A DNA stretch of 64,000 nucleotides from Sinohyriopsis cumingii (GCA_028554795.2 CM068831.1:63516982-63580981), one strand, 5' to 3'. Counted from the first letter of the stretch, positions 11,600 to 24,507 are shown. Made by a program: numbers and translations. Notes: generated by a model not told the origin, from the letters alone.

Positions 11600-14530
11600 G
11601 TAGAGAGGAATAGGTATGACAGACCGAAGGGTCGCGTAGCGCAATTGCGAGCTGATGCCATACCCATACCCCCTCCTCGCACCCCACAACAGCCATATTT
11701 TAAAGAAAATTTCAAATTATATTTCAAATATTTCAAAGAAACCCATATAACTTTTTTTTTAAAAGAGAAAAGGGAAGAAAGGAAGAAAGAAAACAATAAA
11801 AGAATTTTGTAATTTATTTTTTTTTTCTTTCTATGAAAAAAAAATTCTAAAGACATATATAGTAAGGGATACAGGGAAAATATAAGGGGGAAGTAAATAG
11901 CGATGACATCATGGGGCTAAGTCACATGGCGTTAAGCGAAGTGGACAGGCCCATCAAAAGTCTTTGAAAACACGCCATGTAGAACATAAACAGACAAAAC
12001 AGAGACACAAATACATACTGTATAACACTTAGTTTAAAACCCTACTAACTTCTATATCTTAAAATCCATACAGCTCCCGCACTGCATGGTTGACCACTGC
12101 ACAATAATGTGGTCTCATACATACGTTTGGATCTTTCAATAAAGCATAATCAGATAAACTAAATGAAGGAAGCCTAATGCGACCCAGGAGAAACACATAA
12201 AGAATAAAGAAGCGTGAACCTTGGATCGAGCGTAACCTACCTATCAACATCTTTAAAACCTATTATGAGGAACGATCATATTATCACTCGAATAATAAAA
12301 TGAGAAATTATTTTTTTTTTAAACAAAATCTAAATAGTACACCATTCCATCGTCAAAATTAGAAAACCATAAAACAAATTAAAAGATACAATATAACATC
12401 ATAAAGGAAGAAATACAACTGGGAAAGATAGTTGATCTATACTTGCTGTCTCAAACATAAAGAAAATATAGCATACATACAATATAGCACCATTACATAT
12501 AGCAAACACTGAGACCTAGGCGACATATAGCAAAGGTCACAAAATATTTCAAGGGAAGGAACTTCGAGCAAGGTGAGGGAAACCAGACTCGGACGAACAA
12601 CCCTTTAGATAACACTATGGAAACATAAATACCCCATCAAAATATCTACAAACTAAATTTTTTTATATAAAATTTTGTTTTAAATAAAACATACAACACA
12701 TCTGAGGGGGAAAGACACAAACATAAAATACTTTTTAATTTTTTGGAAATGGGGGGGGGGGGCATATTTCCGGCGCCCCCCCCCCCAAAAAAAGTGTGTT
12801 TGTGTGTGCGTGTGTGTGTTACTATACCCATTACATTACTTGCAAAATATATATGGTGCTGACATTTTCGGCAAGAGGGAGACATACCGATATTCTGCAT
12901 ATAATTATTTTAATGTTTGTCAGAGCGAGAGTATTGGGGCCTGATCAGTTCAATATATTTCTCAACTGATATAGCGGGTATAATAGAGCCCCCCCCCCCC
13001 CCCCCCGAGTTCGCCACAGAGCGCTCGTGTAATATACGGTTTAATACAAAATACATGATCGTGGGCAGGAATATACAAATTTTGGTCGATATACATGATC
13101 GTTGTTATCTATTCAAACGAGGGCCATGAAATACATTAGTAAATCCCTACAGTATTTAAGGCAGGCGATTACGAATTATTTAAACCACATTCTTCATCTG
13201 TCACAGATTTTATAATCATTTTGAAGTGGCTGCTTTATCTCGAGGAAAACGAGCGGTAAGTGTTATATAAAACAAAATCTTAATAGCAATTTGATCACTT
13301 TTGCGTCATTTTACAGTAAGAATAGTAACAAATAGAGGATAATTTCTTTTCCTACGTTAGGCCTAATACCTGGTATGTTTCTTAGTGTGATACACACACA
13401 CAAAAACCAAAACAACACCAACAACATTTTAAAAAACCCACAAAAACGAATGGCGCGCCGAAGCCACGGGCTAAAATGTTTTTTTAAATATTTATTTATA
13501 GTATCAATCACAAATTGAAATATATCCAGTATTAGCGTTGGAAAAGAAAGTTTTATTTTTGATATATTTTTTTTTAAAATTATCTCATCCTAGCGAAACA
13601 CTTTCTGCAAATGACCTTAATAAAGGAAAATAATAAATTAACCTAAACCACTTTGAATGTTGACCGTAACTTGTATTTACACGGCATCATGCGCGGAAGA
13701 AAATACCAACTGAACCGGGATTTCAGACAGCAGATGAACTTGATTCATTGAACTTCATGAGCACAATCAAACAAATGCAACAGTGAAAAAGTGGAACTAT
13801 GAAAAATCGAGAATGTTAGATTTGCGGAGGATTTATTCCGAATTATTGTCTGCTAATAAAGGATTCATGTCAGTTGCTGTGTCAGGGATGCCCACACAGC
13901 ACGCCGTCCAAATGTGAAGTTGCGTCGTGCTGAAAGACATAACACTGTGCCATAATTTATCTTATGTCATGTAAAGAAGCTGCTTAAATTATAGTATTTA
14001 AAATTTTCTTCATTTTGTAAGAGCTCAAGAAATTAATTCTGGTTTGAAAGACAAGATGACGGTAAAACTCAGAAGACGTAGCTGTACAGTACCGTTGGTG
14101 TTTGAGACATCATAAAAAAGGTAACTGCGTTAACTTCGCTTTTTGTTTGGTAATATGTTGGAGATCATCTTTTGCAGATCTTCTTTGAGCTTGGAGTAGC
14201 TTTTACATTCTAAACATTTTTATTTGCACTTATCTGCTTAACATGTATTGCTGGGATATCATATAGAATATGAAGTCAGTATAATGGTACTATATTTTAA
14301 ATATTTGAATGATAAATTACTGATAAATGATATAATGATAAACTACAAAATAAATAATTTGCCCATTATCCAAAATATGTTAATTAAAACAAACATTGAA
14401 TGTAAATTCAGATATAATGAGCAGTTGTAAGAAGTCAGAAATAACATTTTATCAATTGAACCAGTTATGTGTTATCATCATCAATTGTAAAATAAACACA
14501 TGGAGACAAGTATGCTTAAATTCTAAAATG

Positions 14531-14570
<40 letters not shown>

Positions 14571-15005
14571 GTATTTTAATTTAATACAGAAAAGGTGACA
14601 TTGATATATGCAGACCAATAATTTTTTTCTTTTTCAGATACAAATTAAAAAGCCTAATTCTGAGAGTTTCACCTACAACATTCATGATGGAAAAGGGCCA
14701 CTAATTAAGAGCTGACATATGTGGAAGAAAAATACCATCCATGTTGAAAAGGGCTAGAGGTAATGTGAGAAAACATAATTTATCAATCTGAATTAACATT
14801 ATTGTTGCTATTTTATCTCAACTGGTCAAAAGGCTAAGTGGGTTTATGTAATGGTCCAGAGTGTGTTATTTATTTCACATCCCTTCTGTCTTTCAACAGT
14901 AAGAAATTAGCTACTTTGGAGTCCATAGTTCTGATCAATTTGTTTATATAAAACTTGGTTTTGGGCTTAAATCAACATCTTGGATAAATCTAATAATGAG
15001 CAAAA
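11600..15005. other. non-coding host DNA with homopolymer runs
   Basis: I see no supported gene. It includes G/C homopolymer runs near 12750-12786 and 12990-13006, A/T-rich low-complexity patches and an isolated (CA)n microsatellite. Short ORFs here have no family pattern. Confidence 0.5.
14531..14568. repeat. (CA)n microsatellite
   Basis: A pure CA dinucleotide run of about 19 units. Confidence 0.97.
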
Positions 15006-15011
15006 TCCAAG

Positions 15012-15900
15012 TTTTTTTTTTTTTTTTTTTTTTTTTTTTATTAACCCCGTAACAGGTTGACCACTGGGTCGGGGAACCATCCCAGGATCACCTTACAATC
15101 AAACATTTCTGGTTATCAGATAATCTAGGGATAATAAATATAATCTACAGAGAAAGTAAAAAAGAAAAACACACACACACACACACGCATATACACATGC
15201 ATATGGCCAAAATCTAGGTGACATGGCTTTTGTGATATTACAGTATTTTGTTCCTGTTTACCCTCAAGTCAGAGACAAGTTAAATGTTCATTGTTGAGGT
15301 CCATTTTTGAAGAAATTTGTCCTCTTTTTTATTTACCTTGGCAGTGTAATTTTCATTGTTCTTATGCATTGCAACTATTTGCTTAAAAGCAAAAATAGAA
15401 GGATTTTTCATATTGAATCTGCAAGTATAAATATAATATTTTGCCAAAATAAGCAGAAAATTACCCAAACTGTCCAGTTGTTCACTTCCTAAAAATGTTT
15501 CTTTTTTGGACAGATGTACAATATTTGGGCAAAAAGGTGCAAAAACTTCATTAAAACGGTACCAAAACTGTGAAGTAATACTGCAGTCATAAAAGAGATG
15601 CTCAATACTTTCAGTTTCACTCTTACAGAAAGTACATTTGTTGTCATCAAATATGTTAATTCTTTTAAGAAAATCATTAGTAGCGATTATTCTATGGATT
15701 AATTTAAAGTTAAAAGAGATCAACTTGGTATCCTTGGTACAGCATTTTGCCCGGCTATATATATCAGACCACTCCTCACTACTTATATTTTTATTTAACA
15801 CTTGCATCCAAGTTTCTTGCTTCGCAGTGTGTTGCCTTTTAGCTTCCTGTCAAAGATCTTTGTAAATAAACTTGAGTGAATCTTGTTTTCGCAAGTTCGT
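15012..15900 (-). pseudogene. L1-type LINE 3' fragment, minus strand
   Basis: A minus-strand ORF of 175 codons (15807-15280) has the carboxy-terminal pattern of L1/Tx1-like ORF2: NFKLIHRIIATNDFLKRINI followed by the zinc motif CTFCKSE..SIEHLFYDC and a FWYRF box. The run of about 28 T at 15012-15039 would be its poly(A) tail. It is 5'-truncated, as is usual for LINE copies. Confidence 0.82.
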
Positions 15901-18900
15901 TATTTTATCATCCTGCTTATCAAAATTATTATGTACTAGGTGGTTTTTTATGGCATCTTTCCATGCTTTAGGAATTCAGCAAAATCCAAGTATATACACG
16001 AGGTGATCATGTATAAGATTAGTTGAGTTCTTTTAACCAACCTAAAAGCCATACTTCCACAATATAGACTAAAATCATTAAGTTGTCCTCGAAGTTTGAT
16101 GAGTGTTAACCATTAATAATAATAAAGTGATCTTTCACCTGACTGAGCATGTTACCACCGCATGCAGTATTTATGCATATAGTGCAGTTTTTACTAAATT
16201 TAGAATACATGCTTATATAAATGAGATCTAGATTGAAGAAGTGAAGATGCATACAAATACACGAGGTTATAACCACTACTGCTGATTCAAGTTTGATCAT
16301 ACTTGGCCATTGGGCTTCTATAGTCAAGCTTCACAATGATGCTTATTAAGAGTGTGATAAAGTTATGTTAATGAAGTGACCTTGCATCTGATTGGCAGAG
16401 TTTCTTACGACTTGCACAACAGTGTTTATGGTCAAATTTAGATCTGACTTGTTTAATTATTTGCTTGTATGTCTGAGGCTGTAAGCAAATTCTATGCAAA
16501 TAATGTGGTGGTTCTACATCTCACTCGCCATTCTTGCTACTGCTCTTAAAACTATTTCTCATTAATTTTATCAGACTTGGTAAATAGATTTATCTCATCA
16601 AGATATAGCAAAGGAGCAATTTTGTAAAAAAAATATTCATTCATATTAAACTCAAATTCTGCATCTGATTGGTTGACCTTGCAAATACTATAAGGGCTCT
16701 ATTTCTGACAAAAAGATTATTTTGATCTAATGTAGCAGAAATGCTTATATGATCAAAACATCTAACATATTTGATAACAAATAAGAAATAGTTTTTCATG
16801 TAAATTTGATAAACATTGATAAATCAGTTCATATCATTAAAAGCTTGGAAGAGTTTGATTACATGCGAGACCTTCACATATTAATCATGCTTTATTTAGA
16901 GAATTATTTTTGTCAGGATTTAGTAAAATAGGTAAAATCAATATGGACTGGTTTTGTTATGTACAGCAACACTAGTTGTTTACTGAGTACTGAGGGAATT
17001 GGAGTAAGGCAAGGGTACATTGCAGTAGGTAACCTGGTTGACTTGATAACAGGATTGTAACACAAACATTTTTGTCAGGAGTCTATCATACATACCATTG
17101 ATTCACTGCAGATCCTGCCCCCATTAGTTACCTTTTAATACATAAAGCATTTGGGTTTTTTATGTCACAAATCCCATAGGGATTAAAATTAACATCATAG
17201 GTCTCACTGGATAATTTTGTATTTTGACATACACCTAATTTTTAAGGTAGAAGGCATGAACCTAATTATCACAAGCCTAGCATTTCTAAATTCACACATA
17301 AGCTAAATCTATAATGTGGTTTAGATTTACTTTGAGTTAGGCATGGAAATAGGTTGGCTTGTTAGTGACTGCCTGTCACAGTTAGATGAGCATTGGAGAT
17401 CAAATGCTTGATCTGCAAATGAGCTGCTGACCTTGATGTGTGTCTGCTACAGAGGCAAATATAAAAAAATCTAGATGGTTGAGGGTTGATGAAAAAAGTA
17501 TGCTAATTTGTTATAGTACTAGTGAACTTCATTCATGCATAAGCCACATACTGATTCTTTTAGCTGCCTTGTCACAGAAAAATATTGAAAATAGCTATTT
17601 CTTGTCAAAAATGAATGTAAAATTTAGGAGATGGTGGCAGTGATGGTTCAGTATAGAAATCAATAGCTGCATCAGGAATTAACCTGATTACTGCAGTCAA
17701 AATCTCACATGTATGCTTTCTACAATAATCATTAGTTTGTTTTTGTTAGTATCTTCAGTGTAAAATTATTCTCATTTTTCTGTAATTGGTCATTGTCGGA
17801 TGAAAATTCACCAGATAAAGTGTCCAGTGAGACCATAAAATACACAATTAGAAAATAAAATAAATTTATTCTAGAAAGAAATATTGCATGCAACTCTGTG
17901 ACACAAATGAAATTAATGAGAAAACACTTAAACAAATGGCTAACATTACTCATCTGGCTTATATAACTTAACAGTTGGCCATTTCACTGTGGAGTAGTCA
18001 GGTATATCTAGTATTGTAAGAACAGAGCCTAAACAGTAATCTCAAAACTTTTATCAGATCAATTGCTTACTTAGGTTTGGAAAGTATTACATGGAAATTA
18101 TGTTAATTTTTAAAGATCAAAATGTACCTGCATGTTTTGACCCTACCAGAACCAAACTAAAAGCTCAAATGTGTGCAGTGCTTTTTGCTCGTCACAACAT
18201 AATTGGGATTATAACTGCTAACCCTACCCTCTAGCACACATTTAAGATCTTTAGAGTTTTTAAATACAGCCTTCTAATTATATAAGTTTCATTACATTGG
18301 TTAATAATTAGTCACATGTGATGACACTTGTAACTAATCAAACCACAGCCACTGAGAGCAGACTAAGCACTGATATTTATGTGGTACAGTGGCAATATAC
18401 AGTCCGTCTGCTGCACATTTAGTTACCTGCCCATTAAACTGACAACACATGAAACAAACTGGACAATTCTGAAAGCCTTGAATTTGACTTTATTTATCTG
18501 TATGGTAGAACAGAACATGAGTTGAAAAGCTTTTAATGAAAGACCTTGATATCAAACCTAATAATAACTGCAGGAGTTATATTATGGATAATTAACCATT
18601 CTCTCAGTTTCAAACTGGGCATTCCATCCCATGGGGTTCTAAATGTAAACCAAGTGTAACTGATATCCTAATGAACTGTAAAGACCATAGCAGCACAACA
18701 GCAGGGGGCCAGATATGTCCAGATCCAGGAATCATAGACCAGTTTCAAACTGATAATGAGCCACATAAAAATGACACATCTGCTAGAACTTATGTGATGA
18801 AGATAACTTAAACTGCATTATTATTAATCCTCCTCCTCCACATCATCATAATTGAGATGCATCATATATGTTTTATTGTAAAATAGTTTATGCAACATAA

Positions 18901-19730
18901 TTCAGTGAAGACCTTTACTGCCAATTTACCAGTGAACCATTTGTTTCAATGAACATATTTTATGTTGTAACAAGGAGCATCATTTAAACATTATGATACA
19001 CTTATCATACCTGTATATGAAATCTTAATACTAACACTTATACTTGCAATACTACTACTAATAAAAACACCTGCACTGATAATTTGATTATGTTCAATTG
19101 GACTTGTATCTAAATGATCACCAGCTGTATGAAAAGACATATTTTAATATATAGATATTGGATGGAATACTAGTTACCACAATTGAATAGTCATATGATA
19201 AATGATATATTATTATTTTAAACAATTTATATTTGCAGTGAAACATACTTTTACATTATCTTCCCATAAATTTCATTTATAGAGCAGTATACTCTGCATT
19301 CATTAAATTACTGAAATGGTTAATAATACAACAACAAATACTGCAACTTCCAGAACCACAAAAATCAAAAGATATAAACAAAAACTTCCCTACATGTATC
19401 AACAGTTGTCACTTTATAGACAGAACCATGAAGATTTAGGACAGGATGTTAACAAATTAGGTATTCAAGTTAAAAAGAAAAAAATTCCAAGTAAGCTTAC
19501 TACCAAAAAAATCAAACATTAACAGTGAATTTTAGTACATTCCCAGGAAACAGAATATATAATTTTTCTTAACTTGATCTGATACATCTTAAATCTGTAG
19601 AAAATGATTCATATTGTATGACTAAAATATTATGTAAACAAAAATTCCATCACTTTTTTCAGATGCAACATGCATACCCCAACCCATCCTTCTTGATCAT
19701 AAAGTATACCAGCATTCCACTATAAGATGG
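15901..19730. other. non-coding host DNA, no gene seen
   Basis: AT-rich intergenic or intronic sequence. A weak degenerate repetition around a 'GTGACCTTGCATCTGATTGG' phrase occurs near 16120, 16375 and 16660. The short ORFs (for example 19316-19522) have no recognisable domain and no splice-site support. Confidence 0.45.
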
Positions 19731-19925
19731 GGAGCTGTAGTTGCTCAGTGGTTAGCTTTCTGGACCTGTGAAATAAGGTAGGTTCAAATTCTACCATCGG
19801 ACCAACCTGGGTTAGCTACCATGGTGCGTCCTTGGGCAAGGCACTATACTTAAAGTGCCTTGGCACTAAATAACTTACTTGTGTTGCTTTACCATAAAAA
19901 GCCAAACCAAACACAAAACAACAAC
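19731..19925 (+). mobile_element. tRNA-derived SINE
   Basis: The tRNA-like head (GGAGCTGTAG, GCTCAGTGGTTAGC, GGTTCAAATTC) resembles the copy at 2432. It is followed by a CCTTGGGCAAGGCACT block common in invertebrate SINEs and an AAC-rich tail (CACAAAACAACAAC). No exact target duplication was found. Confidence 0.72.
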
Positions 19926-22631
19926 TTTAAAATATGAGTTGTGTCACTACTAAGTAAAGGAAAATCATACTGAAGAAATGTTTTTGTTAATACAATTTAA
20001 TGGATCTAAAAATCTCTTTCTTCTGCAGGAGTTTAAAATGTTAAATTAAAAAGGTCATGGTACACATTGCTTTGTTCATACACATCAGGCTCCGTATCCC
20101 ATATCCAGCTAAAATTTTCAGTAGAGTCTGAATAAAAAATATTTTAATCTGGATGATAATATTCTTTCTCCATTCATATATTACACCAGCAAGATTGATC
20201 CAGATAAGATTACATTTTACTATAACACTGATGATGAGTATGCCTCATAACAACTGACAAATGTGGAGAGAATGGAGTTAAAATGAACTCGGATTTCTTT
20301 TCAGCCATAACACAAGATGATCATTTATTATGAAAAAACCTGAATAAAGTTGGAGTTCATAACCATGACAGTCTTGATATAATATAAATTCAATATATTA
20401 TTGTTGTCTTGAGGTATAGTTCTGTATATTACAATCTCACACAAGATCAGGGTATATTTTAGTACCATACAGTTAATTCAGGATTGTATTAATACCTATT
20501 CTGGTGAATGAAAACTGAATAAGTTTTACTATTTTGGAACCAGTTGCAATAAAGTTCACTACACAAGAGAAAATATGACCTTACTGTAATATCTAAAATG
20601 TAAAATCTGCAAACAGAATACTCGCTTGACTTTACACTTCAACTATATCATAATATTTATTTGAAATGAATTTATACAAATGGCATTAAATTGGGTTTCA
20701 GGCTGGTAATGACAATGGTCACACTGACTTAGACCCAGGGTGGGCAACCTTGTCACCAATTGCCACAAGTGGCAAATTGGCCATGTAAGTTTGGCTCAGT
20801 TGTGGCATCGTATGATGTTTTTCACTTCTCATTCGCCACACCTGTGGCTACATTGAAAAATAGTTTGCCCACCTCAGACTTAGACAACTAGTAAATTATG
20901 AAAGAAAAATGTCATTAAATTATGCTTTTCTGGATTGCTAGATTAATAAGTTATTGTTGACTTGAAGTTAGAATATTATGTCAGTGAAGATAACACTCAC
21001 AGTGACTTTGACATTTTGAGCTTTTTGTGAAGACATTGGAATTATGTGTGTGAAGTGCTAGATTAAGTGTGTGTGTGTGATTTGGATTTGTTACATTACA
21101 AAAAAATGTAATGTAATTTAAAAAATTACTAGTTTAAAAAAACCTCAATCATATCATGGATTAAGTAATGATTAAATTGTATCGCAAAGATCAAATCAGC
21201 AAGGATAACACTCACAATGACTTGGGTATTCTATATCCCTAAGAACATTTTTGGACCTATACTGTATAAGAAATTGAATCATGTATTGCAGCATAAGAAA
21301 AATTTCTCAGGCATGGAATTAGAGTCTTAAATACAGAAAATCAGTACATACACGTGTTGGTATGTGAAGATAACACTCACTTGACAATATAGCCAAGTTC
21401 TTATAACAAATGATATAACTATATGTAGTTTGCTTGTAAAATAAGTTAGGAATGAATATTAATTATTTAAATTAGAATAGAGAAAAGCACATTAAATTCC
21501 ATCAATAAATATTTTGTGCTTAAATAAAATCTTAAACAAAAATGTACAAGTCCAAAATATTTTGTTTTAGTGCTATGTCTTACTACCCAAATAACGGCCA
21601 TGTATATGTGTTCCAATGTCAATTGTCATCGGAATGAGTAGTCCAAGTTTCAGGAATAGCTCACACACTTGGCAGCCTATATCGACACTCTTCCACTAAT
21701 TTATGTCTAATTAATATACTTACAGTGGTGTCTTTATCCTGGTGGAGTGAAAATATGACACTAGCAAATGGATACATTATCATGTTCGATTGACATACAT
21801 TTGAATTTGTTGCAATGCAATGGTAGTCGAGGTACGCCAAAGTTTGTTTAAGTAGGTTCATGTGGGGAATATGTTTCTTGAATGAAACAAAACATTGCTT
21901 ACAGTTCCAATAGGCAAAACATATTTTTATTTGTTTCCTTAAAGAATAATGTTTCAGCTTAACCCGATTTTGGCATTCCTGACTTTCATCGCTTTCCAGC
22001 CAACTGAAATGTGGGCCAACAAAACTTGAAAACAGGTCCGGTTCTTTTGTGAGAATTTGAATTTATTAGAGAAAAGACATCAGGATAAGTGAAGTCTGAC
22101 AAAAACATTATAACTTTACTTTGTAGAAATGCATTGTTATTGGTTACCAGTTGTGTGTGATATTTCAGAAAATTTGACTTTCATTACACTGTTAGTCGAC
22201 ATCAAAACGCTCCACACAGCACCCTTCGTTAGGCAGTAAGACCCATCAGCCCCCCAACAAATATATTGGGTGATGTGTCTTATGTTATCGGACTAGTCCA
22301 AAATATTGCTTAAAGTTTCTAAACTATATACAGAACAGTAAGAAACAACTTAAAGAAAATAAATAACTTTTAAAAAAGCTCATAGTAATTGCAATATTAG
22401 TTAGAAAGCTGCTGAGCTGTCTTCATACATGCAGCCCACAACACCTTATATACTTATGACATATTGCATAAAAACCCCAGCTTGTTAGAACCTTTAAACA
22501 AACATTGGACTTAGTATCGCAAAAGTACATTTAGTAAATCTGCACAATAATTATATTTAAAAAATTACTTAATAGTTTACACATTAGTACCTAATGATTT
22601 TATAGCCAAGAAGAAAAAAAGTTGATTTCTA
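19926..22631. other. non-coding host DNA with a short dispersed repeat
   Basis: No supported gene. The phrase GATAACACTCAC recurs at about 20988, 21207 and 21371 with similar flanks (GTGAAGATAACACTCAC and a following TGACTT), suggesting a decayed ~165-220 bp tandem repeat. A MITE lies at 20735-20877. Confidence 0.45.
20735..20877. mobile_element. 143-bp hAT-type MITE
   Basis: The ends GGTGGGCAA (left) and TTGCCCACC (right) are inverted repeats. The flanks carry a perfect 8-bp target duplication, ACTTAGAC, at 20727-20734 and 20878-20885. It has no coding capacity. The 8-bp duplication points to the hAT superfamily. Confidence 0.9.
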
Positions 22632-22834
22632 GTGGTACATGCCATGTTTACTGCTGCTGCTCATAGCAAGAGTTCGAAACCTGTGTTAAGCTATGCACTT
22701 TTACAGTATGATCGAGATACACCACATGACAAGATTAGTCAGCATGTGTTTGTATCAAGTGAAATAAAACAGAGAAAATCAAAACTTAAACACAGTGACA
22801 TACAGAAACTTAATATTGGTATAAACACATTGAG
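22632..22834 (+). other. short host ORF cut by element A
   Basis: An open frame (first ATG near 22644) runs into the left end of element A. Bridging the element through one copy of the ATTGAG duplication, the frame closes at a TAA shortly after 32599, so the empty-site ORF would be about 65-70 codons. I recognise no family and see no promoter or splice sites. It may be chance. Confidence 0.25.
22829..22834. repeat. 6-bp target site duplication, left copy (element A)
   Basis: ATTGAG directly precedes the first base of element A. The identical six bases occur at 32594-32599 directly after its last base. Six-base duplications are the rule for Maverick/Polinton integrase. Confidence 0.95.
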
Positions 22835-23290
22835 AGTAGTGAAGTGGGACGATATAGCGTCAATGGGACTTACCATTAAAAACCACCCTGGGACGATATA
22901 GCGTCAATGGGAAATTTAACATTGTGGAAACCCCTGGGATGATATAGCATCAAGGGGAATTTAACATGGGAATATGGGACTGTTTAGCGTCAAGGGGAAT
23001 TGAACAGGGTGGGACTGTATAGCGTCAAGGGGAATTTAACATGGGCAAAAAAAAAAAAAAAATCTTGGGCCTGTTGAGCGTCAAGGGGAAATGGAGCAGG
23101 GTCGGGACCCTATTTTAATAAGGTCCCGACCTGATGGGTCTATGGAAATGGAACAGGCGAAAATTGAAACAGGGAGGGGTCTCTATTTTTTATTTTTTTT
23201 AAAACAAAAAAAAAATAGAAAAAGGGTAGGCAGTGAAAGTCAAGATCTTTTCGAGACCTATGAGTGGCCCTGAAAAGGGCCTTTGGGTTT
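22835..23290 (+). repeat. terminal inverted repeat of element A, left
   Basis: Reverse complement of 32139-32593 with few differences. It holds six to seven degenerate units of ~35-47 bp with the phrase ATAGCGTCAAGGGGAATTTA, a GGGACC..GGTCCC inverted repeat near 23103-23126, A/T homopolymers, and at the inner end a histone-type stem-loop on the minus strand. The iterated phrases are candidate binding sites for replication or integration proteins (inference). Confidence 0.93.
23244..23281 (-). terminator. histone-type 3' stem-loop plus downstream box (left TIR)
   Basis: Read on the minus strand: GGCCCTTTTCAGGGCC (23281-23266) preceded by AAA and followed by ACTCA, then CGAAAAGATC (23253-23244). 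The match to the metazoan histone stem-loop (GGYYCTTTTCAGRRCC, then ACCCA) is near exact. It lies 23 nt after the stop of the minus-strand 76-codon gene. Confidence 0.85.
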
Positions 23291-23304
23291 ATGTTAATAT
23301 GCCC

Positions 23305-23535
23305 TTAACATAAAGGGCATCTGTGACTTCTTCTTGTCCTTAGGCTTCGCCTGACTGCAGGACCATAGACTAAAACTCTTTTGAGACATCCTTGCCTCTC
23401 CACATAGATCCTACGTATCCATAGGCTGGTATCTGTCCTATGGACAACTGTCCACTTGGATCGGACGTACATCGGTATGTCTGTCCTGAACATCATCGAA
23501 GACACAAGCGTAGAAGATTGAACGTTGGTCCACAT
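23305..23535 (-). CDS. small unknown protein, 76 aa, element A terminal gene
   Basis: The ATG at 23535 is chosen because a TATAAATA box lies about 45-50 bp upstream (23580-23587), which leaves the longer 5' extension of the frame untranscribed. The product is basic, especially at the end (RRSLRTRRSHR), and has no family I recognise. The stop lies 23 nt before a histone-type stem-loop that sits in the terminal repeat. This agrees with a real short transcript reading outward. It is divergent from the gene at 23732, with a shared promoter region. Without a second copy, coding status is plausible but unproven. Confidence 0.5.
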   Translation of the reverse strand: MWTNVQSSTLVSSMMFRTDIPMYVRSKWTVVHRTDTSLWIRRIYVERQGCLKRVLVYGPAVRRSLRTRRSHRCPLC

Positions 23536-23578
23536 GTTGAGGCGCCGAGAACAGGTGAAGGAATGCAGTGAACTACAC

Positions 23579-23684
23579 TTATTTATAGGGAGAGGAAGGA
23601 TTGAAACGGAGTTCACTGACCAATCCAAACACGCCCACATCCAATCCGAAGAGAGCAGTCTGTGACGTCATGTGGTCTATATAG
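23579..23684. promoter_or_regulatory. divergent promoter with CRE-type site
   Basis: The minus strand has CTATAAATAAG (23580-23588) for the 76-codon gene. The plus strand has TCTATATAG (23677-23684) for the gene at 23732. A perfect cAMP-response/ATF palindrome TGACGTCA sits at 23663-23670, just upstream of the plus-strand TATA. Confidence 0.65.
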
Positions 23685-23731
23685 ATTTGCTAGCACCTGT
23701 GTGCAGTCAATTCATGCGACAGTTTTTCAAC

Positions 23732-24304
23732 ATGACGGAAACTCAGAAAACGATAAATTGGGGTGCACCAGCTGTGGAGACTACCCAAGGGAAACCGGAC
23801 TTACTTTCAGAAGAGGTGAATTGGGATTTTGTGGATTTTCTTACCTCGCAAGAATTTGTTCCGGAACCTTCGTCACCTTCTCCTTCATTACCACACGTGG
23901 AGAAATTTAGACAGAGACAGAAAGAAGAATTGGAGAAATTTATACAACAGCAAAAGGAAGCGGAACAAGCTTTTCTCCTACAGCAACAGCAGCAAAAAGA
24001 AGAGGTAAGAAAAAAACAAGAAGAAGAAGAAGCAGCAGCAAAGAAACAAGGGTGTGAAAATCAAATGGTCACGGTACTGTTAGACATTTTAGCGGAGTTA
24101 AGAAGTCTGAAACAAATGTTATCAGACTTCTTTATTACGACCAAAGAGAATACGACCTTCCCGAGCTAAACACTCCAACCCTGTGACTAAGCCTCCCGTG
24201 CCACCCTTAGTGATTTCAACCAAATCATCATCATCAACACTACGCAGTCCAGAAGTAGGCCTTGGCCGTGGCAAAGGCTTAAGGCGGTTAAAGTTGATTG
24301 CTTA
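23732..24304 (+). pseudogene. Q/E-rich coiled-coil protein, one frameshift
   Basis: From ATG 23732 the frame begins MTETQKTINWGAP and contains a long charged, Q/E-rich coiled-coil (residues ~60-115, with QQQQQ and EEEEAAAKK) and a helical TVLLDILAELRSLKQML segment. The frame stops at 24169. In another frame the sequence continues with plausible coding content (PVTKPPVPP.., GLGRGKGLRRLKLIA) to a TAA at 24302-24304, so a single frameshift near 24155-24175 is likely. That second stop lies 22 nt before a histone-type stem-loop, the same spacing as in sister genes. No family recognised. Confidence 0.6.
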
Positions 24305-24326
24305 AACTCACCCCTACACCAAAAAA

Positions 24327-24364
24327 GGCCTTTTTCAGGGCCACCCACGTCTGTCGAAAAGAGA
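24327..24364 (+). terminator. histone-type 3' stem-loop plus downstream box
   Basis: GGCCTTTTTCAGGGCC at 24327-24342 (one G-U pair in the stem) is followed by the canonical ACCCA and, 13 nt after the stem, by GAAAAGAGA at 24356-24364. The GAAAAGAG box is complementary to the CUCUUUU segment known at the 5' end of animal U7 snRNA. This is the best textbook match of the six in the window. Confidence 0.88.
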
Positions 24365-24501
24365 TAGACTTTCAATTGCCAACATCCATTCAAACTATAA
24401 AAAAAAAACATTTTACCTCTGTAGTATGTGTGTATGAGTGTGTGAGTGTAGGTTCTTATTTTAAAATCAAAACCCAAAGACACTTACCTTTTAATACCTA
24501 A

Positions 24502-24507
24502 TTTATT
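24502..24507 (-). terminator. AATAAA polyadenylation signal (minus strand)
   Basis: AATAAA on the minus strand, about 130 nt after the stop of the zinc-knuckle gene. It contrasts with the histone-type ends of neighbouring genes. Confidence 0.5.

Noticed and set aside
19316..19522. 68-codon ORF as a host exon
   Set aside because: No family pattern, no clear splice sites and low-complexity N/T/K composition.
24187..24483. minus-strand 98-codon ORF in element A
   Set aside because: It runs through the complement of the stem-loop and the coiled-coil gene 3' end and has no pattern of its own; a shadow.
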